Positions 45,101 through 56,400 of a stretch of 64,000 bases of DNA are shown here, piece after piece. The notes under the pieces were generated by a model. It was not told the DNA's origin and ran no database searches. It saw only the letters and a list, made by a program, of their open reading frames with translations. Origin of the DNA: Siphlonurus alternatus (Eukaryota; Arthropoda; Insecta; Ephemeroptera; Siphlonuridae). The position numbers and the translations under genes were made by a program. The stretch is from positions 39,271,950-39,335,949 of the forward strand of contig OX463781.1 of the NCBI GenBank assembly GCA_949825025.1, given 5' to 3'. The first letter of the stretch is position 1. The number at the start of each line of letters is the position of its first letter.

Positions 45101-48100
45101 CACCCTAATTTAGATATTTTAAATATTTTTTTTTAAAATTAGTTCCCACACTCCAAAAAATCTGAAAAAAATTCAGAAAAGCATAATTTTAGGTATAGTT
45201 TCTAGTTATGAAATAAAAAAATGCAACCATTATTGTCTATTGATTAAATTTTAAATGTCGAATTTGTTACTTTTAAATTGAAATTGATTTTAAATTCAAG
45301 CAATTGATGTTGATGACATTTAGATTAATTCACAAAAAAATGATAATTTTTTACAAAATTAAATCTTACTTCAATAATGAGGAACAATCCTATTCCATGC
45401 GAAGTCAACTAACGTTATAGTTTATAGTATATAATTAAGTAGTGCAATAAGCCATTTAAACACATTTTCGCTCACGATGGCGGCGATGTTGGTGGGATCG
45501 TAAGGGTTGAGCTGCACGTAGTTGTTGAAGTAGAGAAGGTTGAGCCACCACGCCTGCTTGCAGAGGTCCACCTGCCAGTAGAGCGCCATGCGCCACAGAG
45601 GCCCCGAGCCCGTATGGCGCATCAGACCCACGTAGTAGCCAATCAGCAGTGCCAGGCTCGTCGTCAGTCTGTGGTTCGGAAGGTAATTTAAATTTAGTGA
45701 ATGTAATTGGTAACCAGAAGCCTTAATTGTCTTAATTCTGGGGCGGATGTAGCTAGTTCTGGGGGCTAATACGTGGTTCTCTTTCCCGCAATATTATGTT
45801 TGGGGTGGGAGGAGGCGACGGTTGGGGGTGGTAAAACTTTCAACTTATTTTGGGACCTTTTCTTTGGGGAGGGGGGGGGGAGGGGGACCCTTCCCCCTGT
45901 GGAGCCGCCACTGTGTCATATTTCCAGTAATTTGCCTAAATATTTCAGAGCTCATTTACATTTACGAAATCTGGGTCGAGAACAGAACATATATACGTGA
46001 GTGTAGTACTATTTTGTTCCCAGACCTCGTGAAATTTTGAAATATTTAAGTCAAATTTCTGGTCATAAGACACGGAGGTCTCTGGTAGCATCTGATTGTT
46101 AACATCGTCAAACAGAATAAGACATTGCTCGTTTGTATATTTTACAATGATCTACATCAGTGTATTGCTCAAATAAAATCTAAAAATTTACCTTTGTCGT
46201 CTACACATACTTGGGTACCTGTATAATCAATTAACTATTTATTTCCATGCTTGTGAACACGTTTAATAAATTTCCATTGGTATTTTAAAATGTGCAGTTC
46301 CTTTAACATAAATTTTAACATCAGCAGTTGAGTAGCAATATATTAAAACAATTAATATATTTCAAATATTAAATTTTTACTCACCTGACGTATCGGTAAA
46401 GGTAGAACTTGGCGACGTTGAAGCCCCGCCCCTTGGTGACGTCACTCAGTACCACGTGACACACGAGGAAGCCGCTGAGGAAGAAGAACGTGTCCACGGC
46501 CAGCAAACCGTTCGTCACCAGCGAGAACGTGGGGTTGCGCAGAAGCTGAGGGAATTAATTAAACCTGCAGTTATATACACTCAGTGTACATACAGTGGTG
46601 TTCTCAAGTAACCAAACAAGAGGCATTTGCTAATACCACCACCAAGATCTTCACCGACAGCGGCTGCCAGGCAGATTCACGCCTAAAACCTAGCTTCAGC
46701 ATTTACCGATGCGACCCTCCTATAGTTAAATTCACCGGGGCTACGCAGCGAGCAGCCGAAGCCACACAACGTATATAAAGTTAAAATATTCCTCTGGTTT
46801 TATCGCAATGCACAGCTATCATTGTTACATGTATAAAAAAAATTGATGCTTTTCTGCTTGCTGAACTTAACCTTCGAAATGTTACATTTTATTTTGACAC
46901 ATAGAAAGAGGTAGGTTGAGAAAGAAGGTACTTTTTTATATCTAATAAAGGTTAGCCGAAATCTGTGTTAAGACCAAAAAGAGACTACCTATATCACAAT
47001 GCCTCTAATATACATTTTGTTTGGTTTTCACTGAATATCACTGTACTGTACGTACTCTACAGTCCATTTAAAATACACCCTGACAACAATTAAAGGGTTC
47101 CTTGTTATAGTCAAAAGTTCAAACTTCATTCCCCCTTACTTTTCTCATCTAGCTCCAAAATCTATGTCACTTCCTGACTTCCAATCCCGCCCTCTCTCTG
47201 CCCTACCTACCTTATACTTGATGGCGCAAGCGGGCCATCAAGTAGGTAGGTATCGGAAGTCGAGAAGGTATATAACCAATACAGTGACATAGACCGGAGT
47301 TTGACGAGGAAAGAAGATTGAACTTTAAAATGTTGAATGCAAAGAACCCTTTTTGTTGTCAATGTGTATGGACTGTATTATAGTCACTGAAATGGACTGT
47401 ACTGTACATGCACAATAATGAGTCCCTTACTGCGAGAAGGTCGATGGTGTTGATGAGCGGGACCGACGCTGATATTCCGTACCGGTGTCCCAGCATCACC
47501 CACAGCAGACTGAACACGCGCAGTCCGTGCAGACACGTGACCGAGCCCGGCACGTGGCGTGTCGACACGAGGACGGAGAGGTTGCGACGGAGCGAGAACG
47601 ACACGAGACAAGACGACGCTGCAGAATGGAAAATCTAGTGAGCTTTATAATTTAAAGGTGCTCTTCCATAGAGCGGGGAAAGCGAGAAAATCACGTGCTG
47701 CAGCCTATTAGAGGCTCGGGATTTCTTTTTGCCTTGCGGGGAGCAATTTTATCGCCAACATGGCCGCCTTAAGAGATTGAAACAAGTGCGCTTTTTTCGC
47801 CCCGCCAAGCTTCGCTTGACATCGCTTCATTGAAATGCACCTTTAAATGAAATTTCTTTGTTTTCGGCAAGTTGGTGCAGTTGTTTGTGTAATTAAATTT
47901 TTTATACTATGCAAAAATATTGCGTTTGATAAACTATAAACTGAAAATTCGTATTAATGGAATACAACAAGAAAATAAAATAGTATGATTTAACATTATA
48001 ATTATTATGAAAATATTTATTGAAAGTAAATTAACTTGCCTTTGTTCTTGGTGCTTGTAGTTTTAGAGTCATATAAGATATCGAATATTGTCCCAGCTAC

Positions 48101-50448
48101 TAACAAGGACACCAAAATGCTGAACACAGCTCTGAAATTAAGTTGAAAAAATTAGGATAAAGGTGTTTTTCCATGGAGCGATGTCTAACAGGGCGAGAAA
48201 GGCGCACTTGCTTCACTATCGTATGGTGGCAATGGAGTATCGACCTCAATTTTTTTTATTGCAGAAATAGATAGAGGGTGCAAAGTTATGCTACCCTGAT
48301 TTTTTTCAGATTTTTTTTTAGACCGGGAACTATTTTTAAAAAATTATTGAAAGTCCCTTTCGTGACGTCACGAGACGCCGCTCCTTAAGAAAAAGATAGG
48401 ACTTGCCGCCTCGTGACGTCACAAACAGGACGTTCAATAATTTTTTAAAAATACTTCCCGGTCTCAAAAAAATCTGAAAAAAATCAGGGTAGCATAACTT
48501 TGCACCCTCTATCCATTTCTACAGTAATAATAATAAAAAAATGAGGTCGATACTCCATACTGGCATTGTGGAAAAATCGCTACAGGAAAGCTATTTTTTC
48601 ACGCCAGTGTGACCATTATTGCTATCGAAGCAAGTGCACTTTTCTCGCCCTGCTTAAGCCCCACTCGACATCTCTCCATGGAAAAGCACCTTAAAGGTAG
48701 GTAGGAAATTATTTAATATTTGATAGTCGTACATCATGATCCATGCCGCGGCATCAAATGGTTCAGAATCATTCGCAGAGTAACAGTTGAGCGGGTCAAC
48801 GGTTACGTCCACGGCCACGCCCACCAGCGACAGTGGCGGTACCAACGTCGTCTCCAACAACTCCTGTCGGAAAATAAAATTAATTATATTTATAATAATA
48901 TTGAGAGGAATTAGAATGAATATTTTTCAGGTTTCCAATATCATTCAGCTTGATACATACATTTCTTAGCACTTGACAAAGAAAATAATGATTTCTGTAA
49001 GATTATATTATACTCTGGCTCATATATTTTGATGAACTGTATGTAAAACCATGCAAGTACTCTGAAAATTCATTTGGCTAATTTAAAACATCGTAAACTG
49101 AAATATATTATGTAAGTACCCTGAGAAAGTAGCTAGGGTACCTCCAATTTGGGGTTGGTCCAAAATGAGCCCAAATGGAGCCTCTGCATGGACGCTAATG
49201 GGTAATCTTAAGTTTGAATTATTTCAACTCTATAATATTAAACAAACTAAATTAGAGAAGCACGTAAAGGTGCGCACGTGTCAGGTATACACTCACCTTG
49301 ATCTCTGTAGGACTGCACGTGTCAGGCAGACACGTGGCTATCTGCAGCGCCAGGTCGAAGGTGGACGAGAGCACCAGACTGGTCCCGCAGTACTGTCCGG
49401 AGAAGGTCCTCTCCCCCAGGTTCTCCGCGGTCACCCCCAGACACTGGTCGAAGTTTCCCAGGTGGATGAAGGCCCCGCTCAGCACGCTCTCAGGGACTTT
49501 CGTGCTCGCGTCCAACACTGAGGAGACAACGACAATTTTTAGTGCCGATATTGGTTTGGTTAGATACACTATAGCTGTCACATTTAACTTGGTTATGGTC
49601 GTATTTGTAATGCTCTCTCAGTCTATTGGTAGCAGGTTTGTAGCGAAGAACATCACTGGCTAACCCGAGCCGAATGACTCCCGAGCAGTTTCGACGAAAA
49701 CCAAATTAAATGTAATGGCTAGTTTATTAGCTGTTCATTAAATTTCTTCTAATTTTTCCTCGGTTTAATATTAATTAACTGGAAAAATATAATCTATTTT
49801 GGTTTAGTGGGGTATATTTCAAAAAATGCATTACATTTCTAGTATAAACAAATATGTCATAACATTTAATCAAGCCCCAGGTTGAAAAACAAAAATATAG
49901 TGCTCAATGAATGAATTTTTCACTATTTGTTCTTAATATTATCACAGTTGGATATTAGCGTACCCTGAAGTCAGCCAGCTTTGCATGGCCGTCTTCTAGC
50001 TTACTTTGCTTGCTCGCCATACATAAGTGACGTCAGGTTAGCCCCTGTCAACACGCAAATGCAACCCCCGTTGCTCCGCCGTACTGTGGCGCTGCTACGC
50101 GGAGCAACGGGGGTTGCATTTGTGTGTTAACAGGGGCTAACCTGACGTCACTTTTCAAATACAGGCACTTTAGATTCAACGAGCACATGGTACATGATAT
50201 ATGACGTTGTTTCTTTACCACGTACTGGTTAGCGCCCATGGTTTGAAGGTGGCAATCCCGCTGGTGTACAAGTCCAGGTGTTCCTTACATATAGGGCTCA
50301 GCACGTCAGGACCGACGTTAGACTGAAATCAGGAAGCAGAAGTTAGCCCAGTAACCTGCTATGTTTTGTTTTCATCTCACTCATTTTAAAAGTCTTGGAA
50401 TGAACCTGAGGCTGAAAAAATTAAGGAAACATTATCCGTGTGGTGATA

Positions 50449-50518
<70 letters not shown>

Positions 50519-50882
50519 CAATTTAATGCATTCGAATTTTTTTATCCTCATAGGGAAAATTATTATGTAACCTCCATGAATTTTCATTATTTGAATAAAG
50601 GACTTGGGTTATATTTTTTTTTATATATATATATTTTTAACCATTTATGTATCACTCTAAAAATCTAAGGAAAGACGCTGTGACGTCACAGACAACGATG
50701 TCATTCTTTACCGCGTTGAGGAGACGCTCGAGGGACGGCACGAGCCTCAGCACCCTCGTCGTCCACGCCACGTGCAGCTCGGAGTGCGAGGCGTCGAGAT
50801 GGCGCCACACTGGTGACAGAGGCGCCACCTCACGGGACCACGTCATGGGAATGACCACCAGCAACAACAGCACGCGAATCAT
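42102..50882 (-). CDS. NRF-6-like membrane O-acyltransferase, tandem gene 2
   Basis: Exons: 50882-50712, 50322-50226, 49517-49297, 48863-48733, 48131-48040, 47618-47431, 46545-46385, 45668-45476, 44533-44337, 44245-44113, 43720-43531, 42911-42769, 42210-42102. Lengths and phases match gene 1 exon by exon, except exon 5 (92 against 68 bases, eight more codons after the first membrane helix) and exon 8 (193 against 196). About 675 residues are covered: a signal peptide, the Cys-rich NRF domain (CKEHLDLY, CLPDTCSPTEI), then the acyltransferase-3 membrane domain (CLHGLRVFSLLWVMLGH, DTFFFLSGFL, YYATHMRASPYLVGM, ISKLAYCMYLTH). After exon 5 the donor is GCAAGT rather than GT, a GC-AG intron. The end is unresolved: reading through the last donor adds GETIHLTGSKN before a stop, or a further short exon exists as in gene 1. 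Confidence 0.9.
43110..43432 (+). mobile_element. SINE with 5S rRNA-derived head
   Basis: Positions about 43144-43205 carry 5S rRNA text: ATCACCGAAGTCAAGCTGCG and GTTAGTACTTGGATGGGTGA, the latter being the internal control region used by TFIIIA/Pol III. A small TAG duplication and many substitutions exclude a functional 5S gene. The body contains 'ttttccacggttccctcagt' and 'ttaccccgccgcgagcggct', ending in poly(A). It lies in an intron of acyltransferase gene 2. Body-only copies are at 16176-16335 and 36572-36715. Confidence 0.8.
43805..44050. repeat. Diverged palindromic MITE of the CGTCCCTCG family
   Basis: It shares 'aataatgagctatctgcc' and right-end CGAACGAGGGACGA with 23165-23345. Inner arms 'ctgatatatcaggtgcac' are its own. 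It lies in an intron of acyltransferase gene 2, opposite an almost equivalent position in gene 1. Confidence 0.65.
44858..45242. repeat. Palindromic element with repeated TGACGTCA
   Basis: The ends are CAATAGACAATAATGGTTGC and its complement. The centre has CCGTGACGTCATCAATAG twice in tandem and once inverted (AATGACGTCACGG). It lies in an intron of acyltransferase gene 2. Confidence 0.85.
47058..47377. repeat. TA-flanked MITE with CAGTCCAT ends
   Basis: It starts TACAGTCCAT and ends ATGGACTGTA; inner blocks 'gacaacaattaaagggttc' and 'gaaccctttttgttgtc' continue the inverted repeat. Flanking TA suggests a Tc1/mariner-type origin. Intronic in acyltransferase gene 2. Confidence 0.75.
47651..47847. 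repeat. MITE with TTTAAAGGTG ends
   Basis: It starts TTTAAAGGTGCTCTTCCAT and ends ATTGAAATGCACCTTTAAA. Inner 'gcgggga', 'cgcc' and 'aagtgcgcttttttcgccc' relate it to the split copy at 48158-48694. It lies about 35 bases beyond an acyltransferase gene 2 exon. Confidence 0.7.
48158..48694. repeat. AAAGGTG-ended MITE interrupted by another MITE
   Basis: The left end TAAAGGTGTTTTTCCATGG and right end CCATGGAAAAGCACCTTA pair up, as do 'cagggcgagaaaggcgcac' and 'gtgcacttttctcgccctg'. The interval 48232-48558 is a second, unrelated palindromic element inserted near the middle. Confidence 0.8.
48232..48558. repeat. GAGTATCGACC MITE, best copy
   Basis: It starts ATGGAGTATCGACCTCA and ends TGAGGTCGATACTCCAT. 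Arms include 'gatagagggtgcaaagtta' and 'cgtgacgtcacgagac' with TGACGTCA. It is nested in 48158-48694. Other copies are at 2781-2965, 4538-5025 and 55037-55349. Confidence 0.85.
50025..50153. repeat. Palindrome with terminal TGACGTCA
   Basis: It starts AAGTGACGTCAGGTTAGCCC and ends with the complement, ACGTCACTT. Inside, 'gcaacccccgttgctccgc' faces its complement around a centre near 50090. It lies in the second acyltransferase gene, about 70 bases from exon 2. Confidence 0.9.
50449..50514. repeat. (AT)n microsatellite
   Basis: About 32 AT units, in intron 1 of acyltransferase gene 2. Confidence 0.95.
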
Positions 50883-52037
50883 CGCTACAAGAAATCTAGG
50901 TTACATGACAAAATTAAGTTCTGCTGTCCATGTAGCTTGTTTAATAGTTTTTGTAGTGTTTTTATTTGTTCCAATCATAACATTTTCATTTCCAGCGTTG
51001 CTTTCATTGTATTTAAGTATAAATTATTTTGATTAATTAAGAAATATATATATTACATGATTTTTCATTGAATTTTGTATGCAGATGAATTAAATCTAAT
51101 TTCTTTAATTAATTAATCAAGATTTTTAAATAAACATGATGTTGAATGGAAATAATTCATTTTGATAACAAAAAATGCTGTATTTATGATCATTGTTTAC
51201 GTGCATGGTCTTAGGGTTACTTGTAATTTAAAGTTGATGGTAATAATATTGTAGAAATTAAATTTATTTATAATAAAGTTATATATTATAGTATATATTA
51301 TATAATACTGTCTCAATTCATTATATTTTTATTTACAGCGTGGATCATTGCTAAATTTTAAACAAAATTAAAATAACACTTACCTGTAACTCTTTTTCTA
51401 TTCTTACAATTAGTTATCAGCTGATACTTCACATTGCATTTTATTAAAGCTACATTGCAATTTGATTGATCTTGATATATCAGTCTGATGCGTCATGAAG
51501 TTTTACATAATAATATTTTTAGATAATATTATCAGGATGTTGTAACCTTATCATTTAGAGATAAATCAAATTTAGTGCATAAAAAATACTAGACTTTATT
51601 ATATGAAACTACTAAAATTATATCACTTTTTGTGATTTTAACAGCAAATTATTTTATTTACATTTTGAGATTTTTAAAGTACTGATTTTATGTTTAAGTT
51701 ACATTTGAGCTATTGGAATGTAGGTTTAATATAACTGGTTTTAATTATAGTAATAACTTTGAGTATGTGATTGATGTCAATTTTCTGCATGAATCAAGTA
51801 CTTTATTTTTAAATACAACAAATCAATATTTGACTTCATGTATGTTAAAATGTGTATGTGATGCACACAAATAAATAAGTTTCCACCTCTTTTGTTATCA
51901 TCTACACATTAAAATGTTCTCTGGAATAATCATTGAAACTATTAAATATCTTTAATTTTAATAATGTGCAATGTAAGATAAATGAGAATACAATTAGCTT
52001 CAAAACACGATAATTACACTTCTAATAAGATCAGGAA

Positions 52038-52039
<2 letters not shown>
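50883..52039. other. Spacer between acyltransferase gene 2 and the GTPase gene
   Basis: These divergent 5' regions should contain the promoters of both genes. The sequence is AT-rich, with no recognised repeat arms or open frames. The missing first GTPase exon may lie here or up to 53442. Confidence 0.4.
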
Positions 52040-52091
<52 letters not shown>

Positions 52092-52386
52092 CTCCGTGTT
52101 ATTATGGGTAGGGATTTGACAGACCTTTAAGACCTTTACTTAGTGTTTCACCGGGATGGAGAGTGTCTCCGCCACTATCGACCAATCACCGTAGTTTTAT
52201 TATCAATGACGTCATCCAAACTGGCCAATCGGTGATTTGTGAACAGCGATTGGCCAGCTCGTATGACGTCATTGATGATAAAATCACGGGGATTGGTCGA
52301 TAGTGGAGGAGTCACTCTCCATCCCAGCAAAACACTAAGTAAAGGTCTTAATCTTTCAAATCCCTACCCATATAGCACGGAGGTCT
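52040..52386. repeat. (AT)n followed by palindromic MITE with TGACGTCA
   Basis: An AT tract (52040-52087) abuts an inverted repeat (52089-52386) that starts GACCTCCGTG and ends CACGGAGGTC. Arms include 'tagggatttgacagacct', 'aatgacgtcat' on both sides and 'attggccagc'. Confidence 0.85.
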
Positions 52387-52956
52387 CTATATCTAGTGTC
52401 TCTGTAAAATGTAGTCTTCATCAGAAATTGCCAAGTACCTATATAATTAAGAATTTGATAATCTCAATTATATTTTACCTGTACCATTGGAGAGTAGATG
52501 CAAGGTGTTAACAATTAAGGGTTTGCGTCTCTATTACTCGGTAAAAATTATTATATACAGGTAGGACAAAGGTTAAGGTTTTCATAACTCGTGGTCTTAT
52601 CTATTGTGCTGCCCTCTCTGAATACTCTTTGAAACTTCCAATGTTTCTACGCAGGCCACACCTCTCTTGAAAAGCATGTAAAAACTTTTACAAACTTTTT
52701 GTTTTCTCAACGAAGAAAAGGAATGAGTTTTGCAATTTTACGATACTGATCATAATATGACAACATTAAGGTACACTAAGAACAATGATAAGGTAATGTG
52801 GAATTTATATTTATAAATAATTTATTTGAAAATTTATTGCATTTTTATTTCCCAAGGTTGCTGATGTAGAATATGTGTACATGAAAGGTATTATTTACTT
52901 AACGAAAAACATAGATCATGTTTTATTTTTTTTTTTTATATTATTACCTACTATAA

Positions 52957-53269
52957 TAGACAATCTGCATGTTTTTTTTTACTGTAGAAATAAGTAGAGC
53001 GTGTCAAATTATGATACTCTGATTTTTTTAGAGTCCAGAAACTTTTTTTTTATATTGAAAGTGCGGCTACGTCCCCTGGAGGCGTCAATAGGCATTTAGA
53101 CCTTATCCCTTTTATTAAGGATCCAGAGGGGACCAACAGAACTTGCAGAGCTTTCAGTAATTTTTAATAATTGTTCCGGGACTCAAAGTAATCTGAAAAA
53201 TTCATAATAAATTCATGGTATCCTCTTTTTGCAATAAAAAAATTTAATGCAGGCTGCAATGTCCATTGA
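52957..53269. repeat. ATGGACA/GACAATCTGCA-type MITE copy
   Basis: The left end 'gacaatctgcatg' and right end 'ttaatgcaggctgcaatgtc' are diverged inverted ends. Inner 'ctggaggcgtcaataggc' and 'attaaggatccagagg' match 41409-41789 and the fragment at 1-175. Confidence 0.7.
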
Positions 53270-53442
53270 TTTTTTATCGCCTATACTTTTAATAAATTTA
53301 TTTAAAAGAATTACTATACGAAATCACTAACTAGTTATATTAGTTTGGAGGCTATAATAAGTTATTCAATAATTTATTTTAGTTTCATAAATAAAAACAG
53401 TTCATATCAATGATGTAATTAAACTCCCACTATTTTATTTAG

Positions 53443-56400
53443 AAAGGACTATACACGGCGAGGATTCCGCAGTCCCTCGGGATTCTGGAGACGCAGCAAA
53501 TCAACACCATTGTTGTGGGAGACACGGGCGTGGGCAAGTCCACCCTTCTACAAACCTACGATTGTGGGACGTTCTCCGATTACATGTGAGTTCATCAACC
53601 TCTCAAAAGGAGTACTGATCTCAAATATTTTTATTGCACAAATGGAATTATAGAGGGTGCAAAGTTATGCTACTCTGATTTTGTTTCAGGTTTTTCCAGT
53701 GTTGTAAAAAATTATGGCGAGATCTTTAGACCATCCTCCTTTTTCATCTATAATTTTATTCTTTTATTAGGGACAGACGTTAGTTGCGTAGGAGTGTTGT
53801 ATTTAATTAACATTTTCTTATAGTTTTAGAGTGCTAAATATGTTACTTAATTTTTTCATTATTATTAATTATTATTATTATATTATTCTCTTTTTTTTTT
53901 TTTTTTAAGAGCATTTGGCGGTCAGTTTTTAGAACCTTTGGTGGAAGTAACTTTGGATGCGACAGAGTTTTATTTCAAGCTCTGGGATACGCAGGCTCAA
54001 GAAGAATACGAAAAGCTGCGCTCATTAAGTTACCGAGTCGTAAGTCCCATACAATAATTAATTCTGTAATTATACCTACATGATTGTCAGTAGATACCAA
54101 TAATCAAATGCATGCTGGCTGTAAATGTATATTGTATAAATTTGATCAATTTGTTGTACGTACATTTTATTTATTAATGAAATAGATAAATTTTAAATAA
54201 TATTAATTGTATAGTATTGTTGGAAAAATAAGTATTACTGTGATTTTGCTTATTTTTTTCTGATATTAGGTTGCATTTTTAAATTAATTAATTCTGATTT
54301 ACATCGGACAGCGGTAAGAAAAGTATAAATTGCATGAATTTTACGTCATTTTAAAGATTAAATTCAAATTATTTATTTTATCTCATTCCAAATACAAGGT
54401 ATACACATAAAATACATGGTATCATGCATGGGTAAGACGCGTCATTTTAGAACAAAGAATATATTAACACACACACAAAACAACAAGAAAAAAAAATTTT
54501 TTTACACATCCAAATCTGTCAAAATTTAGCAATCAAATATTCATCTACACTATAAAAACAATACTTATTAAGAAACAATTTTACATTAAATAGATAGCTT
54601 AGCTGTCACGATTATTAAATTATGAAAACCATCCTGAACTTTGTAATGTATGACAAAAAATGCAAACAATAGCCCAATGAACGTTTATATCTGCTACTAA
54701 ATGTCATACAATATCAACAGCTATACCGTTAATTCTCATAAAATATAATCATTTACTAGATTGATAAAAATAATCGTCAATTTAAAAAATTACATTTCAG
54801 GCAGAGATATTCTGGGTGTGTTACTCGGTAGAAGATCGAGCATCATTCGACAACGTCTCGACCAAGTGGTTACCAGAGTTGCGACAACACACAAAGACCA
54901 CGCCGGTCGTGCTCGTAGGTAGGACAAAGAATATTCATTCATGAAATTTCATTGTCATTGGCAGCTGTAGATATATCTAAATGTCCAGAGTTTTAAAATA
55001 GATTATATCGATATCGGAAACAATGTTTGATTGTCAATAGAGTATTGACCTTAATTTTTTTATTGCAGAAATAGATACAGGGTACAAAGTTACTGTACCC
55101 TGATTTTTTTTTCAGATTTCTTACAGCTATGGAAGTATTTTTTAAAAATTATTGAAAGTTCTTTTTGTGATGTCACGAGACGCCACTTCTTAAGAAAAAG
55201 ATGGGACTTTCCGCCTAGTGACTTCACAAAAAGGACTTTCAATATTTTTTTAAAAATAGTTCCTGGGCTCTAATAAATCTGAAAAAAATCAGGGTAGCAT
55301 AACTTTGCCCACTTTATCCATTTAAAAAAAAATGAGGTCGATACTCCATTACGAGGAATGGTGATCACAATTAAGAAGCTTGAAATATGCAGGATAACAT
55401 CTTGGATCTCACCGGCAAAATAGAAACTATAATCTGATATTTTAATATCTAGAACCCCCATCGATGCGACAATGGCTAGATTGTAGCGGTGTCATTTTGA
55501 TCAATGAGAAATTAGAATGTGAAAAATTTAGTGGCTTAATCGAAAGAAGGGGTAAAAATATGGTACTGTGAATTTTTTCAGATTTTTCTGAGACCGGCAA
55601 CTATTTTTAAAAAATTATTGAAAGTCTACTTTGATGTCGTCACGGGCGGCACTCCTTAAGTCCTAGAGGCACTAGGACTCTTTTAAATGAACCTGCTACA
55701 ACTCCAAGAAGTAATAATAGATTTGGAGAAAGAACATGGAATTTTGTGCTACCAAAAATTTGGAACGAAATACCGATAAATATTAGATCAATTGACCAAA
55801 AAATGTTATTGAAAAAAGTGCTGAGAAAGCATATATTAAATAATTTGCGCTAATGTGAGCTGTAATACCATTCTATTAATTGTATTCGTGCTTCTGTTTA
55901 AGTTGAAGGATTTAAATTTGTTCGTGCTTATTTTTTATTGTTTTGTTTTTATCTTTTGTTAATGTTATTAATGTATTGTTTTGTATTGTTATTTTTAATA
56001 AATATAGGTAATTTTGTTTAAGCTTACTATACGTGTTGAATAATTGTATGTAACTCAGTTCCAACCGATAGGGCTTCATTTAGGGCCTTGGTTGGACTGT
56101 ATTTGTACACAATTTAATAATAAAAAACTTTAAAAAAAAAAAAAAAAAAAGAAAAAGGATAGAGCAGTGCCGCCCGTGATGTCATAAAATAGATTTTCAA
56201 TAATTTTTTAAAAATAGTTCCCGGTCTCAGAAAAATCTGAAAAAATTCACAGTACCATATTTTTACCCTTTCTTTCGATTAAGCCACTAAAATTTTCACA
56301 TTTTAATATCTCATTAGCAGCCCAACCCTCAGTAACTTAGAATATAATCTTTATGTCCCAACCTAATATATTTATAGCCTAAATTTTTAATCTTCACTCC

